Below, piece after piece: positions 27,601 through 35,658 of a stretch of DNA of 45,415 nucleotides. Source of the DNA: Verrucomicrobiota bacterium (GTDB lineage Bacteria; Verrucomicrobiota; Verrucomicrobiia; Limisphaerales; UBA1096); the NCBI GenBank assembly GCA_030749225.1, contig JASMKO010000077.1:1-45415 (forward strand). Direction: 5' to 3'. The notes under the pieces were generated by a model. It did no database searches, was not told where the DNA came from, and saw nothing but the letters and a program-made list of their open reading frames with translations. Numbering within the stretch: position 1 is the first letter of the stretch; each line of letters opens with the position of its first letter. A program made the position numbers and the translations under genes.

Positions 27601-28247
27601 CGCAAAACCGGCTCATTGCCCGCGGGCCGCGTCATCGGATGAGCGCGCAGGCCATCCGCGACCAGGCGCTGGCGATCAGCGGCCAACTGTGGGCCCGCAT
27701 GGGTGGTCCGCCGGTCAGGCCATATCAGCCACCCGGCGTATGGTCCGACTTTAGCTACGGAAAAATCGTCTACAAACAGGACAACGGCGAGGCGCTTTAC
27801 CGGCGTAGCCTCTATACCTTTTGGCGGCGCTCCGTGAAGCCGGCGATGTTCTTCGACAACCCGGCACGGCGGGTCTGTTCCGTGCGCCCCCACCGCACCA
27901 ACACGCCGATGCACGCGCTAAACCTGCTCAACGACACCACCTACGTCGAGGCAGCGCGTTGCTTCGCGGAGCAACTGCTGCGGCAGTCGGACAGCGACAT
28001 CGACCGCCTTGGCCAAGCGCTGACAATGGCCACCGGCCGACCAGCTCAAGCCGAGGAAGTGAATCTACTGGCCAGACGCTTGACCAAGCTGCATGCCCAT
28101 TACGCCAGACACCTCGGCGAAGCCAACGAACTGCTCTCCGTAGGCGAGGCCAAGCCGGACCCGGCGTTGGACACCGCACAGGTCGCCGCCCTCACCGGCA
28201 TCACCAGCCTCATCCTCAACCTCGATGAGGTTCTAACCAAAGAGTAG
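24693..28247 (+). CDS. PSD1 cytochrome c, DUF1549 and DUF1553 protein with internal NPCBM-like domain
   Basis: 1184 residues, exported ([18 protein letters not shown]). The N-terminal planctomycete cytochrome C (PSD1) domain has heme motif CFQCH at 48-52 ([24 protein letters not shown]). DUF1549 covers about 155-370 and includes a second CxxCH, [13 protein letters not shown]. At about 540-640 an insert resembles an NPCBM galactose-binding domain ([26 protein letters not shown]). DUF1553 covers about 838-1150 ([40 protein letters not shown]). These proteins are a PVC hallmark and are thought to take part in extracellular degradation of complex, often sulfated, polysaccharides; the reaction is unknown. 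The overlapping start (ATGA) couples it to the RodZ-like gene. Confidence 0.92.
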   Translation: [1184 protein letters not shown]

Positions 28248-28283
28248 CCCGCAGTGTAGCGAAACGAGAAATAGTCGGTGCGC

Positions 28284-29252
28284 TCAGCCGCCCCAAGACC
28301 GTTCGATGGCTTTTGCAGCCTCGGGCCAAGCGGGGTGATCGAAGGTGAATCCGGACTCAAGCAATCTGCCCGGTATCACCCGGCGACTCTTCAGTAGCAG
28401 TTCGGTCTCGGTTCGCATGAAAAAGGCGCTGATCTCCAGCATCCACCAGGCTGCCGGTAGACCAAATCGCGCACCGCAGGCTTCACGCAAGGCCTTGAGA
28501 AATTCACGATTCGGCATTGGGTTGGGCGAGCACATGTTGATCGGCCCGTTGAGTTCCCCGTTCTCGAGACACCAGTCTATCATCCGCAAAAAATCGTCCA
28601 CGTGCAGCCAGCTCACGTACTGCGTGCCTAGCCCCTGCATGCCGCCAAGGCCAAGCCGCGTGATGTTGCGAAACGCCTCGTACACGCCGCCCGAACCGGT
28701 GCCGAATACCATGGACAAACGCATTGCAATGCGGCGTGTGTCCGGCGTCGCCGCATTGAACAGCGCCCGCTCCCAGCGGTTCACGACATCAACGGAAAAC
28801 TCCCACTTGTCCCTCGGCTGGCCCGGCTCGACCGGGGGGATCTCGCCGGTGGCCTCGTCCATCGCACGATCGAGCGCGTGCCGATAAATCGTCGCTGAGC
28901 TGGCGTTGAACCAGACCGGAGGTGGCGCGGCGCACTCCGCGATCGCCTCGCCAATCACCTCGGTGGAGAACTCGCGTGAGTCGTAAATCTCCCGCCGGTT
29001 TTTCCTGCCGTACCGGCAGTTGACCGAACGCCCAGCGAGGTTGATGACCGCTGCCGCCCCGTCCAGTTCATCGGCCCAGGCGTCGAGGTTGGCGCCGTCC
29101 CACCACGCGAAACGGATGCCGCCCCGTGGCTCGTGCCGCCGCCGAGACAGCACCACCACCTCCCAGCCCTTGCCCTCAAAATGCCGGGTGAGGTGCCGAC
29201 CGATGAAACCGGCGCCACCCGGGATTACGATCTTTTTTGTGCCTGTCGTCAC
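28284..29252 (-). CDS. TIGR01777 family NAD(P)-dependent epimerase-like protein
   Basis: About 322 residues. The Rossmann motif GGAGFIGRHLTRHF lies at the N-terminus, followed by VINLAGRSVNCRY and RIAMRLSMVFGTG. The C-terminal DUF1731-like part ends with GFTFDHPAWPEAAKAI, as is usual for the YfcH/SDR39U1 group. The cellular substrate of this group is not established. The start is uncertain: GTG 29252 (a GGGAAA lies about 10 bp before) or TTG 29273. It diverges from trpD. It converges with the PSD1 gene across a 36-bp gap without a clear terminator. Confidence 0.88.
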   Translation of the reverse strand: MTTGTKKIVIPGGAGFIGRHLTRHFEGKGWEVVVLSRRRHEPRGGIRFAWWDGANLDAWADELDGAAAVINLAGRSVNCRYGRKNRREIYDSREFSTEVIGEAIAECAAPPPVWFNASSATIYRHALDRAMDEATGEIPPVEPGQPRDKWEFSVDVVNRWERALFNAATPDTRRIAMRLSMVFGTGSGGVYEAFRNITRLGLGGMQGLGTQYVSWLHVDDFLRMIDWCLENGELNGPINMCSPNPMPNREFLKALREACGARFGLPAAWWMLEISAFFMRTETELLLKSRRVIPGRLLESGFTFDHPAWPEAAKAIERSWGG

Positions 29253-29306
29253 ACCCAGACAAATTTCCCACAACTAAGGGCAAAGGGCAAACAAGAGCAA
29301 TCCGTA

Positions 29307-29316
29307 CTTGGCCAAG
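29307..29316. repeat. Iterated palindrome upstream of trpD
   Basis: CTTGGCCAAG followed by CGATGG. Its TTGGCC half (29308-29313) lies 18 bp before TATCAT (29332-29337), which is 7 bp from the trpD ATG. The palindrome could therefore provide a -35-like element for a nearly leaderless trpD transcript. This is positional inference only. Confidence 0.5.
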
Positions 29317-29344
29317 CGATGGTTGGGGGCGTATCATCCCGCTC

Positions 29345-30382
29345 ATGTTAGACACCATGACGAAACAACTGGCCGACGGCACGGAGCTGACCGACGAGCA
29401 GGTGCGCGACGCCATCGGTGGCTTAACGGACGAGAGCATCACACCCGAGACCAAGGCGGATTTTTTGACTGCACTGGCCAACAAGGGCGAGACGCCGGAC
29501 GAGATCGCCGCATTCGCCAGTGAGCTGCGCGACAAGGCGCTGACTGTGCCACTTGATGACGAGACGCGCGGACGCGAGATACTTGATGTCTGCGGCACCG
29601 GCGGCGACAAACTCGGGACATTTAATATCTCCACCACTGTCGCAATCGTGGCGGCGGCGGCCGGGGTGACAGTGGCCAAACACGGCAACCGAGCGATCAC
29701 CTCCAAGTCCGGCAGCGCCGACGTGCTGGCGGCACTGGGCATCCCGACCGAACTGACGCCGGAACAGGTGGCCGCAGGCCTGCGGGACCACGGTTTCGCG
29801 TTCATCTTTGCGCCCGGCTATCACCCGGCGTTCAAGCACATCATGCCGGCTCGCAAGCTGTGCGCCGAACGGGGCCAACGGACGGTGTTCAACTTCCTTG
29901 GGCCGCTGCTGAACCCAGCGCGGCCGACGGCGCAGCTTATCGGCGTGCCCAAGGGCGAGCTGTGCGAGCCTATCGGGCGCGTGCTGCAGTCGATCGGCAT
30001 CCGGCGCGGCATGGTCGTCAACGGCCGCGTGGGCGACGGTGCAATGGACGAACTTTCCACACTCGGCGAAAACACCATCGCCGAGTTTTATCAGGATCGC
30101 GGCTTCACGGTGAGCCGCGATGAGCCGGAGTTGTTCCCGCTGCAAACGGCCACGCTTGACGATCTCAAGGGCGGGAACGCGGAGGAAAACGCAGCCACCA
30201 TCCGCGCCATCCTTGACGGGGAGGATCGTGGCCCGCGGCGGGACGCCGTGCTGCTCAACGCCGCCCACGCGCTGTTCGTCGCCGCCAAGACCACCTCGGC
30301 GCTCAAGGGCTGGGAGTTGGCCACCTCCTTGATCGACGACGGCTTGGCCAAGCGCAAACTGGAAATGTTGACGCAGGGTTGA
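29345..30382 (+). CDS. trpD: Anthranilate phosphoribosyltransferase
   Basis: 345 residues; transfers phosphoribose from PRPP to anthranilate in tryptophan synthesis. Family motifs are DVCGTGGDKLGTFNIST (PRPP/Mg site), KHGNRAITSKSGSADVLAALG, YHPAFKHIMPAR and FNFLGPLLNPA. I chose ATG 29345 (MLDTMTKQLADG) because the frame further upstream runs through the divergent promoter region; ATG 29357 is also possible. There are no other trp genes in the window, so the pathway is dispersed. The last codons include the iterated palindrome at 30344, read as GLAKRKLEML at the extreme C-terminus. The end of the gene overlaps the promoter of the next one. Confidence 0.95.
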   Translation: MLDTMTKQLADGTELTDEQVRDAIGGLTDESITPETKADFLTALANKGETPDEIAAFASELRDKALTVPLDDETRGREILDVCGTGGDKLGTFNISTTVAIVAAAAGVTVAKHGNRAITSKSGSADVLAALGIPTELTPEQVAAGLRDHGFAFIFAPGYHPAFKHIMPARKLCAERGQRTVFNFLGPLLNPARPTAQLIGVPKGELCEPIGRVLQSIGIRRGMVVNGRVGDGAMDELSTLGENTIAEFYQDRGFTVSRDEPELFPLQTATLDDLKGGNAEENAATIRAILDGEDRGPRRDAVLLNAAHALFVAAKTTSALKGWELATSLIDDGLAKRKLEMLTQG

Positions 30383-30395
30383 CCGCAGTTATAAT
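30368..30395 (+). promoter_or_regulatory. Near-consensus sigma70 promoter for the GYF_2 gene pair
   Basis: TTGACG (30368-30373), a 16-bp spacer and a perfect TATAAT (30390-30395), the best promoter in the window. It overlaps the trpD stop. The start point should fall near 30402, just before GGAGG at 30404-30408, which is 9 nt from ATG 30418. The leader would be about 16 nt. Confidence 0.65.
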
Positions 30396-30417
30396 TTCGC
30401 CTCGGAGGAAATAATCT

Positions 30418-31047
30418 ATGTATGAGTTCAAGGCAAAAGATGGCAAGGTTTATGGCCCCGTGGACGAGGGAACCATTCTCGAGTGGGCTAAAGGCGGCCG
30501 GATAGACGGCAACTCTCTTGTCAAAAAAACAACCAACGGCGAATGGCTCCCACTGAACCAAATTGAGGAGCTTGGCTATATCTGCCGCCAAGCAGCTGAG
30601 TCTCCAGTGCCACCCAATCCACCGACGATACCCGTAGCCACACCTGTCGCAGCTGTGACTCCCGGCAGCCAACCGATAAAACCGGGGAAAATACAGGCCA
30701 TCTCCATTATGACGCTGGTGGGTGGGATTATCGGCGTGTTGGTGGGTTTATCGTGGGGGTGTTATTTTGGCATGATCACGCTTGCCACATTTGGAATCGG
30801 AGTGTTTCTCATGATTTTGCCTGTTTATGCTCTTATCTTCGGGATAATGGCCATCATCAGAGGCAGCCAAATGCTGGGTTCCAACCCGATGCCGGCGTTC
30901 AAATCAGCCAAGGCCATCGCGATCATGCAGATTGTAAACATCATTTGTTGCGACTTTACCAACCTCGTTCTCGGCATCATCAATCTGGTTTTCCTGAACG
31001 ATCCCGAGGTGAAGGATTACCTCCGCTCCCAAGGCGTAGAGATTTGA
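30418..31047 (+). CDS. GYF_2 (DUF4339)-domain membrane protein
   Basis: 209 residues. The N-terminal domain, about 1-55 (FKAKDGKVYGPVDEGTILEWAKGGRIDGNSLV...GEWLPL), is the GYF_2/DUF4339 fold, presumed to bind proline-rich peptides. A proline-rich linker (PVPPNPPTIPVATPVA) follows, then three to four membrane helices between residues 95 and 200. An excellent SD (GGAGGAAA) and a near-consensus promoter precede it, unlike most genes here. It is followed 12 bp later by a second gene of the same design. The linker itself could be a ligand for GYF domains. Cellular role unknown; such proteins are frequent in PVC and Bacteroidetes genomes. Coding GC is lower than in the neighbours. Confidence 0.8.
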   Translation: MYEFKAKDGKVYGPVDEGTILEWAKGGRIDGNSLVKKTTNGEWLPLNQIEELGYICRQAAESPVPPNPPTIPVATPVAAVTPGSQPIKPGKIQAISIMTLVGGIIGVLVGLSWGCYFGMITLATFGIGVFLMILPVYALIFGIMAIIRGSQMLGSNPMPAFKSAKAIAIMQIVNIICCDFTNLVLGIINLVFLNDPEVKDYLRSQGVEI

Positions 31048-31059
31048 CACGTTTAAGCT

Positions 31060-31533
31060 ATGAGCCAGCAATATAAAGTCAAGGGAACAGACGGGAACGA
31101 ATACGGGCCGGTCAGCACGGAAGAGTTACACCAGTGGATCGCTCAAAACCGATGCACTCGAGACTCGCTCGTCGAGGCGGATGGCTCCGGCGAGTGGGTG
31201 CCGATAGCCACGCTACCGGAATTTCATGGCGCTCTTGCTTCATCACCGTCTACATCGGAGCCTGCAACGCCAAAGGCGGACAGCGGCGTATCGACGTTGA
31301 TTCCGTATAAGAATACCTCAGCACTAATCGCCTATTACCTTGGTGTTTTTTGTATTATTTGCCCCCCAATATTGTGCATTCCTGCCTTAATTCTCGGAAT
31401 CAAAGGTCTGCGTAATGCAAGAGAGAATCCAGAAGCCAAAGGCACAGCTCATGCCTGGATCGGAATTTTGTCTGGGTCGTTTTTCTTGATTCTCTCCATC
31501 GTCGTCAGCGTGATGATCGCTATCAATGCTTAA
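31060..31533 (+). CDS. GYF_2 (DUF4339) plus DUF4190-like membrane protein
   Basis: 157 residues. The N-terminal GYF_2 domain (VKGTDGNEYGPVSTEELHQWIAQNRCTRDSLVE...GEWVPI) parallels the preceding gene. A short Ser/Pro/Thr linker follows, then two membrane segments (ALIAYYLGVFCIICPPILCIPALILGIKGL and GILSGSFFLILSIVVSV) of the DUF4190 type. It lacks a visible SD and starts 12 bp after the upstream stop, so it is probably translated from the same transcript. The two genes look like diverged duplicates of one N-terminal module with different membrane parts. Confidence 0.78.
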   Translation: MSQQYKVKGTDGNEYGPVSTEELHQWIAQNRCTRDSLVEADGSGEWVPIATLPEFHGALASSPSTSEPATPKADSGVSTLIPYKNTSALIAYYLGVFCIICPPILCIPALILGIKGLRNARENPEAKGTAHAWIGILSGSFFLILSIVVSVMIAINA

Positions 31534-31537
31534 AGGG

Positions 31538-31567
31538 TTGGTCTTATATTTGTTTAATTCCGACCAA
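31538..31567 (+). terminator. Possible weak hairpin between GYF_2 pair and DUF2752 gene
   Basis: TTGGTC and GACCAA can pair around an 18-nt AT-rich loop in the 66-bp gap. The stem is short and no T-run follows, so this is a weak candidate. Confidence 0.2.
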
Positions 31568-31599
31568 ATCGCTGTTGTAATCGCCCTGCCCTGCCGCTG

Positions 31600-32004
31600 A
31601 TGTCCCACAAGCAAGTCACCCTTATTACCGGCATCATACTGATTCTCATTGCGGGCGCTGTTACATTGTTTTTTTTCGATCCTGGGAAGCATGCTTTTTT
31701 TCCCAAATGCGCCTTTCATATGGCGACCGGGTATTCCTGTCCCGGCTGCGGTTCGTCGCGGGCGCTGTACCAGTTGACGCACGGCAATGTGCTTGAGGCG
31801 CTCCGGCTCAATCCCGGAGTAATGTTCCTGCTTGGGATGGGCGTGACCGACTTCGGCCGGTACATCCGCTCGGTAAAACTTTCGGAGCCGTTTCATACGC
31901 TGTTCGCAAATGTTCGGCTGGTCATCGGCCTAGTCGTCTGTATGTTGATTTACGCCGTTGTGCGCAACCTGCCGTGGATACCGTTCGACCGCCTGGCCCC
32001 ATGA
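31600..32004 (+). CDS. DUF2752 membrane protein
   Basis: 134 residues. The family signature is CPGCGSSRALYQLTHGNVLEALRLNP, placed after a first hydrophobic segment (ITGIILILIAGAVTLFFF). Two more membrane segments follow (VMFLLGMGV and LVIGLVVCMLIYAVV). DUF2752 proteins are small inner-membrane proteins of unknown role with a conserved CxxC; they often sit beside other small membrane proteins such as the GYF_2/DUF4190 group, as here. No SD is visible. The gene ends just before the helicase gene, in a region with clustered copies of the iterated palindrome. Confidence 0.85.
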   Translation: MSHKQVTLITGIILILIAGAVTLFFFDPGKHAFFPKCAFHMATGYSCPGCGSSRALYQLTHGNVLEALRLNPGVMFLLGMGVTDFGRYIRSVKLSEPFHTLFANVRLVIGLVVCMLIYAVVRNLPWIPFDRLAP

Positions 32005-32039
32005 ACCTCCGCCTGGCCAAGCGCGCTCCAGTTTTATCT

Positions 32040-32053
32040 CGCTTGGCCAAGCG
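32040..32053. repeat. Iterated palindrome upstream of the helicase gene
   Basis: CGCTTGGCCAAGCG is perfect over 14 bp and runs directly into another half-copy (CTTGGCCGTTTG). A degenerate copy (CTGGCCAAGCGCG) lies near 32013. Together these give the densest cluster of the motif in the window, in the gap before uvrD. Confidence 0.7.
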
Positions 32054-32074
32054 CTTGGCCGTTTGAATGGGCAG

Positions 32075-34081
32075 GTGCCAAGGGAGTACGCCCTCAAGTC
32101 ATTCCGCGCGCCGATTGAGCTGGACATCGACTACGAGTCGGAGCTCAACCCGCAGCAACTTGCGGCGGTCACGGCCACACCCGGACCGGCGCTGGTGCTG
32201 GCCGGGGCGGGCGCGGGCAAAACGCGCGCGCTCACCTATCGTGTGGCATACCTGCTCGAGCAGGGTATCCCGGTCGACCGCATCCTCCTGCTGACATTCA
32301 CCAACAAGGCGGCGCGTGAGATGATGGACCGCGTCGCGAACCTGATCGGCGGCGACACGGCGGGGCTGTGGGGCGGGACGTTCCACTCGGTCGGCCACCG
32401 GGTGCTGCGTCAGCACGCCGAGGCGATCGGCTACGCGAAGTCTTTCACAATCATGGACCGCGACGACGCCAAGGCACTGATGGGCACAGCAATCGACGAG
32501 GCCGGCATCGACACCAAGGCGGTTCGCTTCCCCAAGCCGGATCTCGTCTGCGACATCCTGTCGATGTCGCTCAACACCGGCCTGACGCTTGGACAGGTGA
32601 TGGAGGAACGGTACTCCTATTTCGACACGCTCACCGACGAGATCGGCCGGGCGCACGCCGCCTACGCCAAGCGCAAGGTGGCCAACGGCGTGATGGACTT
32701 CGACGACCTGCTCACCCAATGGCTGCATCTGCTCCGGGAAAACAGCGAATTGCGCGAGTCGTTCCAGGCGCGTTTCCAGTTCATCCTCGTCGACGAATAC
32801 CAGGACACCAATCAGGTGCAATGCGAGCTGATCGACTTGCTCGGAGGGCGGCACCACAACATCATGGCGGTTGGCGACGATTCGCAGAGCATCTACTCAT
32901 GGCGCGGCGCGAACTTCCGCAACGTGCTCGAGTTCCCTGACCGGCACAATGGCACACGGGTGTTCAAGATCGAGACCAACTACCGCAGCACGCCGGAGAT
33001 TCTCGACTGCGCCAACGCCGTCATCTCCGGCAACCCACGGCAATTCGAGAAAGTGCTCACGCCGGTGCGAAACTCCGGAATGAAACCGGCACTCGTCTGC
33101 TGCAACGACGCCAACCAGCAGGCGGAGTTCATCGCGCAACGTGTGCTCGAGTTGCGCGACGAGGGCACGCCGCTGGAGGGGATGGCCGTGCTGTACCGCT
33201 CTCACTTCCACGCGCTCGAACTGCAGATGGAGTTCACGCGACGCGACATCCCATTCGTGCTCACGAGCGGCATCCGGTTTTTTGAGCAGGCGCACATCAA
33301 GGACGTGGCGGCGTACCTCAAGCTCCTCGTCAACCCCGGCGAGGAACTGGCATTCAAGCGCATCGTGCTGATGCTGCCGGGCGTCGGGGCCAAGTCGGCG
33401 GTCAAGCTGTGGACGGCCTTCACCGGGCGCCTTGCCAAGGCGCCCGGCTTGGCCAAGGCGCTGCGCGACATCGCCGGGCATGTTCCGAAAAAGGCCGCGC
33501 TTGGCTGGGAACAATTTGCCGAGACGCTGGGTCAACTCAACGACGAGCAAGCGAAGGGGCCGGGGCATCTTATTCGCATGGTCGTCGTCGCCGGGTACGA
33601 GGATTATCTGCAGGACAAGTTCCCGAACTACTACGCGCGGCTCGAGGACCTCGAGCAGGTGGCCGGGTTTGCCGAACAGTACGAGACCCCCGAGGCGTTC
33701 CTCAGCGAGGTGGCACTGCTGACCAACCTCGACAAAGACACGGGCCGCAACAGCAATGCCGACCCGGAGCAGATTCGGCTCTCAACGATCCATCAGGCCA
33801 AGGGGCTGGAGTTCGACGCCGTGTTCGTGATAATGATGTGCGACGGGCTGTTCCCGTCGAACCGCGCGATCGAGAGCCCGGACGGGGAGGAGGAGGAGCG
33901 GCGGTTGTTTTACGTCGCTGTCACCCGCGCGAGAACCGAGCTATACCTAAGCTATCCGCTGCTGCGCTTCATGCACGGCTCCGGCGGCGAGACGATGCAG
34001 CAGCGCTCCCGCTTCCTCGACGAAATCGACCCCGACCTCGTCGAGGAGTGGAACCTGCAAAGCTTCGATCCCTACGGCTGA
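32075..34081 (+). CDS. UvrD/PcrA/Rep-type 3'-5' DNA helicase
   Basis: 668 residues from GTG 32075; an in-frame TTG at 32063 would add four. All superfamily I motifs are visible: motif Q (NPQQLAAV), Walker A (GAGAGKT), Ia (LTFTNKAAREM), Walker B (LVDEYQDTN), III (GDDSQSIYSWRGA), IV (NYRST), V (TIHQAKGLEFDAVFV) and VI (RRLFYVAVTRAR). It unwinds DNA in repair and replication restart. The N-terminal extension REYALKSFRAPIELDIDYESELN is like that of other Verrucomicrobial PcrA-like helicases. The exact subfamily is not decided, so I give no symbol. The 3' end overlaps convergent leuA by 10 bp. Palindrome copies lie upstream and at 33449 within the gene. Confidence 0.92.
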   Translation: MPREYALKSFRAPIELDIDYESELNPQQLAAVTATPGPALVLAGAGAGKTRALTYRVAYLLEQGIPVDRILLLTFTNKAAREMMDRVANLIGGDTAGLWGGTFHSVGHRVLRQHAEAIGYAKSFTIMDRDDAKALMGTAIDEAGIDTKAVRFPKPDLVCDILSMSLNTGLTLGQVMEERYSYFDTLTDEIGRAHAAYAKRKVANGVMDFDDLLTQWLHLLRENSELRESFQARFQFILVDEYQDTNQVQCELIDLLGGRHHNIMAVGDDSQSIYSWRGANFRNVLEFPDRHNGTRVFKIETNYRSTPEILDCANAVISGNPRQFEKVLTPVRNSGMKPALVCCNDANQQAEFIAQRVLELRDEGTPLEGMAVLYRSHFHALELQMEFTRRDIPFVLTSGIRFFEQAHIKDVAAYLKLLVNPGEELAFKRIVLMLPGVGAKSAVKLWTAFTGRLAKAPGLAKALRDIAGHVPKKAALGWEQFAETLGQLNDEQAKGPGHLIRMVVVAGYEDYLQDKFPNYYARLEDLEQVAGFAEQYETPEAFLSEVALLTNLDKDTGRNSNADPEQIRLSTIHQAKGLEFDAVFVIMMCDGLFPSNRAIESPDGEEEERRLFYVAVTRARTELYLSYPLLRFMHGSGGETMQQRSRFLDEIDPDLVEEWNLQSFDPYG

Positions 34082-35658
34082 CCGTTGGTCTTGCGGGGTT
34101 TCTTTTTGCGGCGGCCGTTGTTCAGGTAACGGTTGACGGCGTTCAGGTAGGCCTTGGCGCTGGCCTCGATGATATCGGTGCTTGCACCCTTTCCAGTGAC
34201 GAGGTCGCCGTCACCGAAATCGACCTTCACGCTCACTTCGCCCAGCGCGTCCTTGCCCTGCGACACGGCGCGGATGGCATAATCCTTCAGGCGCCCAGAC
34301 GTCTCGGTGAGGCGGTCGATCGCCTTGAGCGAGGCGTCCACCGGGCCGTCCCCCACCCCGGCATCCTCCAGCACAGTCTCTTTCCTGGAGCGGCCGGTGG
34401 CGGCCTTGCACAGCCGCACGGTGGCGGTCGGGACAGTGTGATTTCCGCTGGTGACGTTGAGGTACTCCATCACCCACGTCTCGGGCACCTTGGTCATCTG
34501 TCCGTCAACAAGTGCGCCGAGGTCGTCATCATATACGAATTTTTTTTTGTCGCCGATCTCCTTGAAACGACTAAAAACGCTGGTGATCTCATCATCAGTC
34601 AACTTGAATCCAAGATGCCGTAGGCGCATCGCCATCGCAGCCCGACCGCTGTGCTTGGTCAACGGCAACTCAGTCTGCCCCCAGCCGACGTCCTCAGGAT
34701 CCATGATCTCGTACGTCTCGCGCTTCTTGATGATACCGTCCTGATGAATACCGCTCGAGTGCGCAAAGGCGTTCTCGCCGACGATCGCCTTGCTGCGCTG
34801 CACTGGCAGGCCACTCATCCGCGCGACCAGCTTCGAGGCCTTCACAATCTGCTTCGCCTTCACACCGCAGGTGTAGCCGGTGTACACGTCGCCACGCGTC
34901 TTGAGCGCCATAACGACCTCCTCGAGCGCGGCGTTTCCAGCGCGTTCGCCGATGCCGTTGACGGTGCACTCGACCTGCCGCGCGCCGGCCTCGACAGCGG
35001 CGAGCGAGTTGGCCACGGCGAGGCCCAGGTCGTTGTGACAATGCACGCTGATAACTGCCTTACCGGACCGAAACTCCGGCACGGAGCCGTGCAGGTGCCC
35101 GATCAACTCGCCGAACTGACCCGGCACAGCCCAGCCGACAGTGTCGGGGATGTTCACCGTCGTGGCCCCGGCATCAACGGCCGCCTGGCACACCTCGACG
35201 AGAAAATCCGGCTCGGTGCGAGAGGCGTCCTCGGGCGAGAACTCGACATCGGCAACAAGCTTACGGGCGCGCGTCACACCATCGACAGCGAGCTTGATGA
35301 TCTGGCTTTGCGCCTTGCCGAGCTTGAACTCGCGATGCAGCTTGGAGGTCGCGAGAAAGACGTGGATACGTCCCCTTTTGCCGGCCGGCGCGACCGCCTT
35401 GCCGGCCGCCTCGATATCCCTCGGTACGCAACGGGCGAGACCGGCGATGGTCGACCCCGTGATCTCCCGGGCAATTGTGTTGACTGCGGTGAAGTCGCCC
35501 TCGCTGATCACCGGGAAACCGCCCTCGATGACGTCCACCTTCAGCCGGGCCAGTTGCCGGGCGACCTCGAGTTTCTCGCGCAGCGTCATCGAGGCGCCGG
35601 GGCACTGTTCACCGTCGCGGAGTGTCGTGTCAAAAATGAGGATCCGATTTTTTTTCAT
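34072..35658 (-). CDS. leuA: 2-isopropylmalate synthase
   Basis: 528 residues; condenses acetyl-CoA with 2-oxoisovalerate in the first step of leucine synthesis. The N-terminal TIM barrel starts DTTLRDGEQCPGASM, contains the metal-binding HCHNDLG and the ECTVNGIGERAGNA strand, then GENAFAHSSGIHQDG. The C-terminal part (about 390-510) is the allosteric LeuA dimer domain that binds leucine. DGEQ, rather than the DGTQ often seen in citramalate synthase, favours LeuA. I chose ATG 35658 (MKKNRILIFDTTLRDG); the open frame further up runs through an attenuator hairpin. A nine-A run on the coding strand (near 34540-34548) stays in frame. The promoter, leader peptide and terminator upstream predict leucine attenuation. 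Confidence 0.94.
   Translation of the reverse strand: MKKNRILIFDTTLRDGEQCPGASMTLREKLEVARQLARLKVDVIEGGFPVISEGDFTAVNTIAREITGSTIAGLARCVPRDIEAAGKAVAPAGKRGRIHVFLATSKLHREFKLGKAQSQIIKLAVDGVTRARKLVADVEFSPEDASRTEPDFLVEVCQAAVDAGATTVNIPDTVGWAVPGQFGELIGHLHGSVPEFRSGKAVISVHCHNDLGLAVANSLAAVEAGARQVECTVNGIGERAGNAALEEVVMALKTRGDVYTGYTCGVKAKQIVKASKLVARMSGLPVQRSKAIVGENAFAHSSGIHQDGIIKKRETYEIMDPEDVGWGQTELPLTKHSGRAAMAMRLRHLGFKLTDDEITSVFSRFKEIGDKKKFVYDDDLGALVDGQMTKVPETWVMEYLNVTSGNHTVPTATVRLCKAATGRSRKETVLEDAGVGDGPVDASLKAIDRLTETSGRLKDYAIRAVSQGKDALGEVSVKVDFGDGDLVTGKGASTDIIEASAKAYLNAVNRYLNNGRRKKKPRKTNGQP

Noticed and set aside
29318-29350. Tryptophan leader peptide before trpD
   Set aside because: The only short ORF (ATG 29319) has no tryptophan codons and no terminator hairpin follows.
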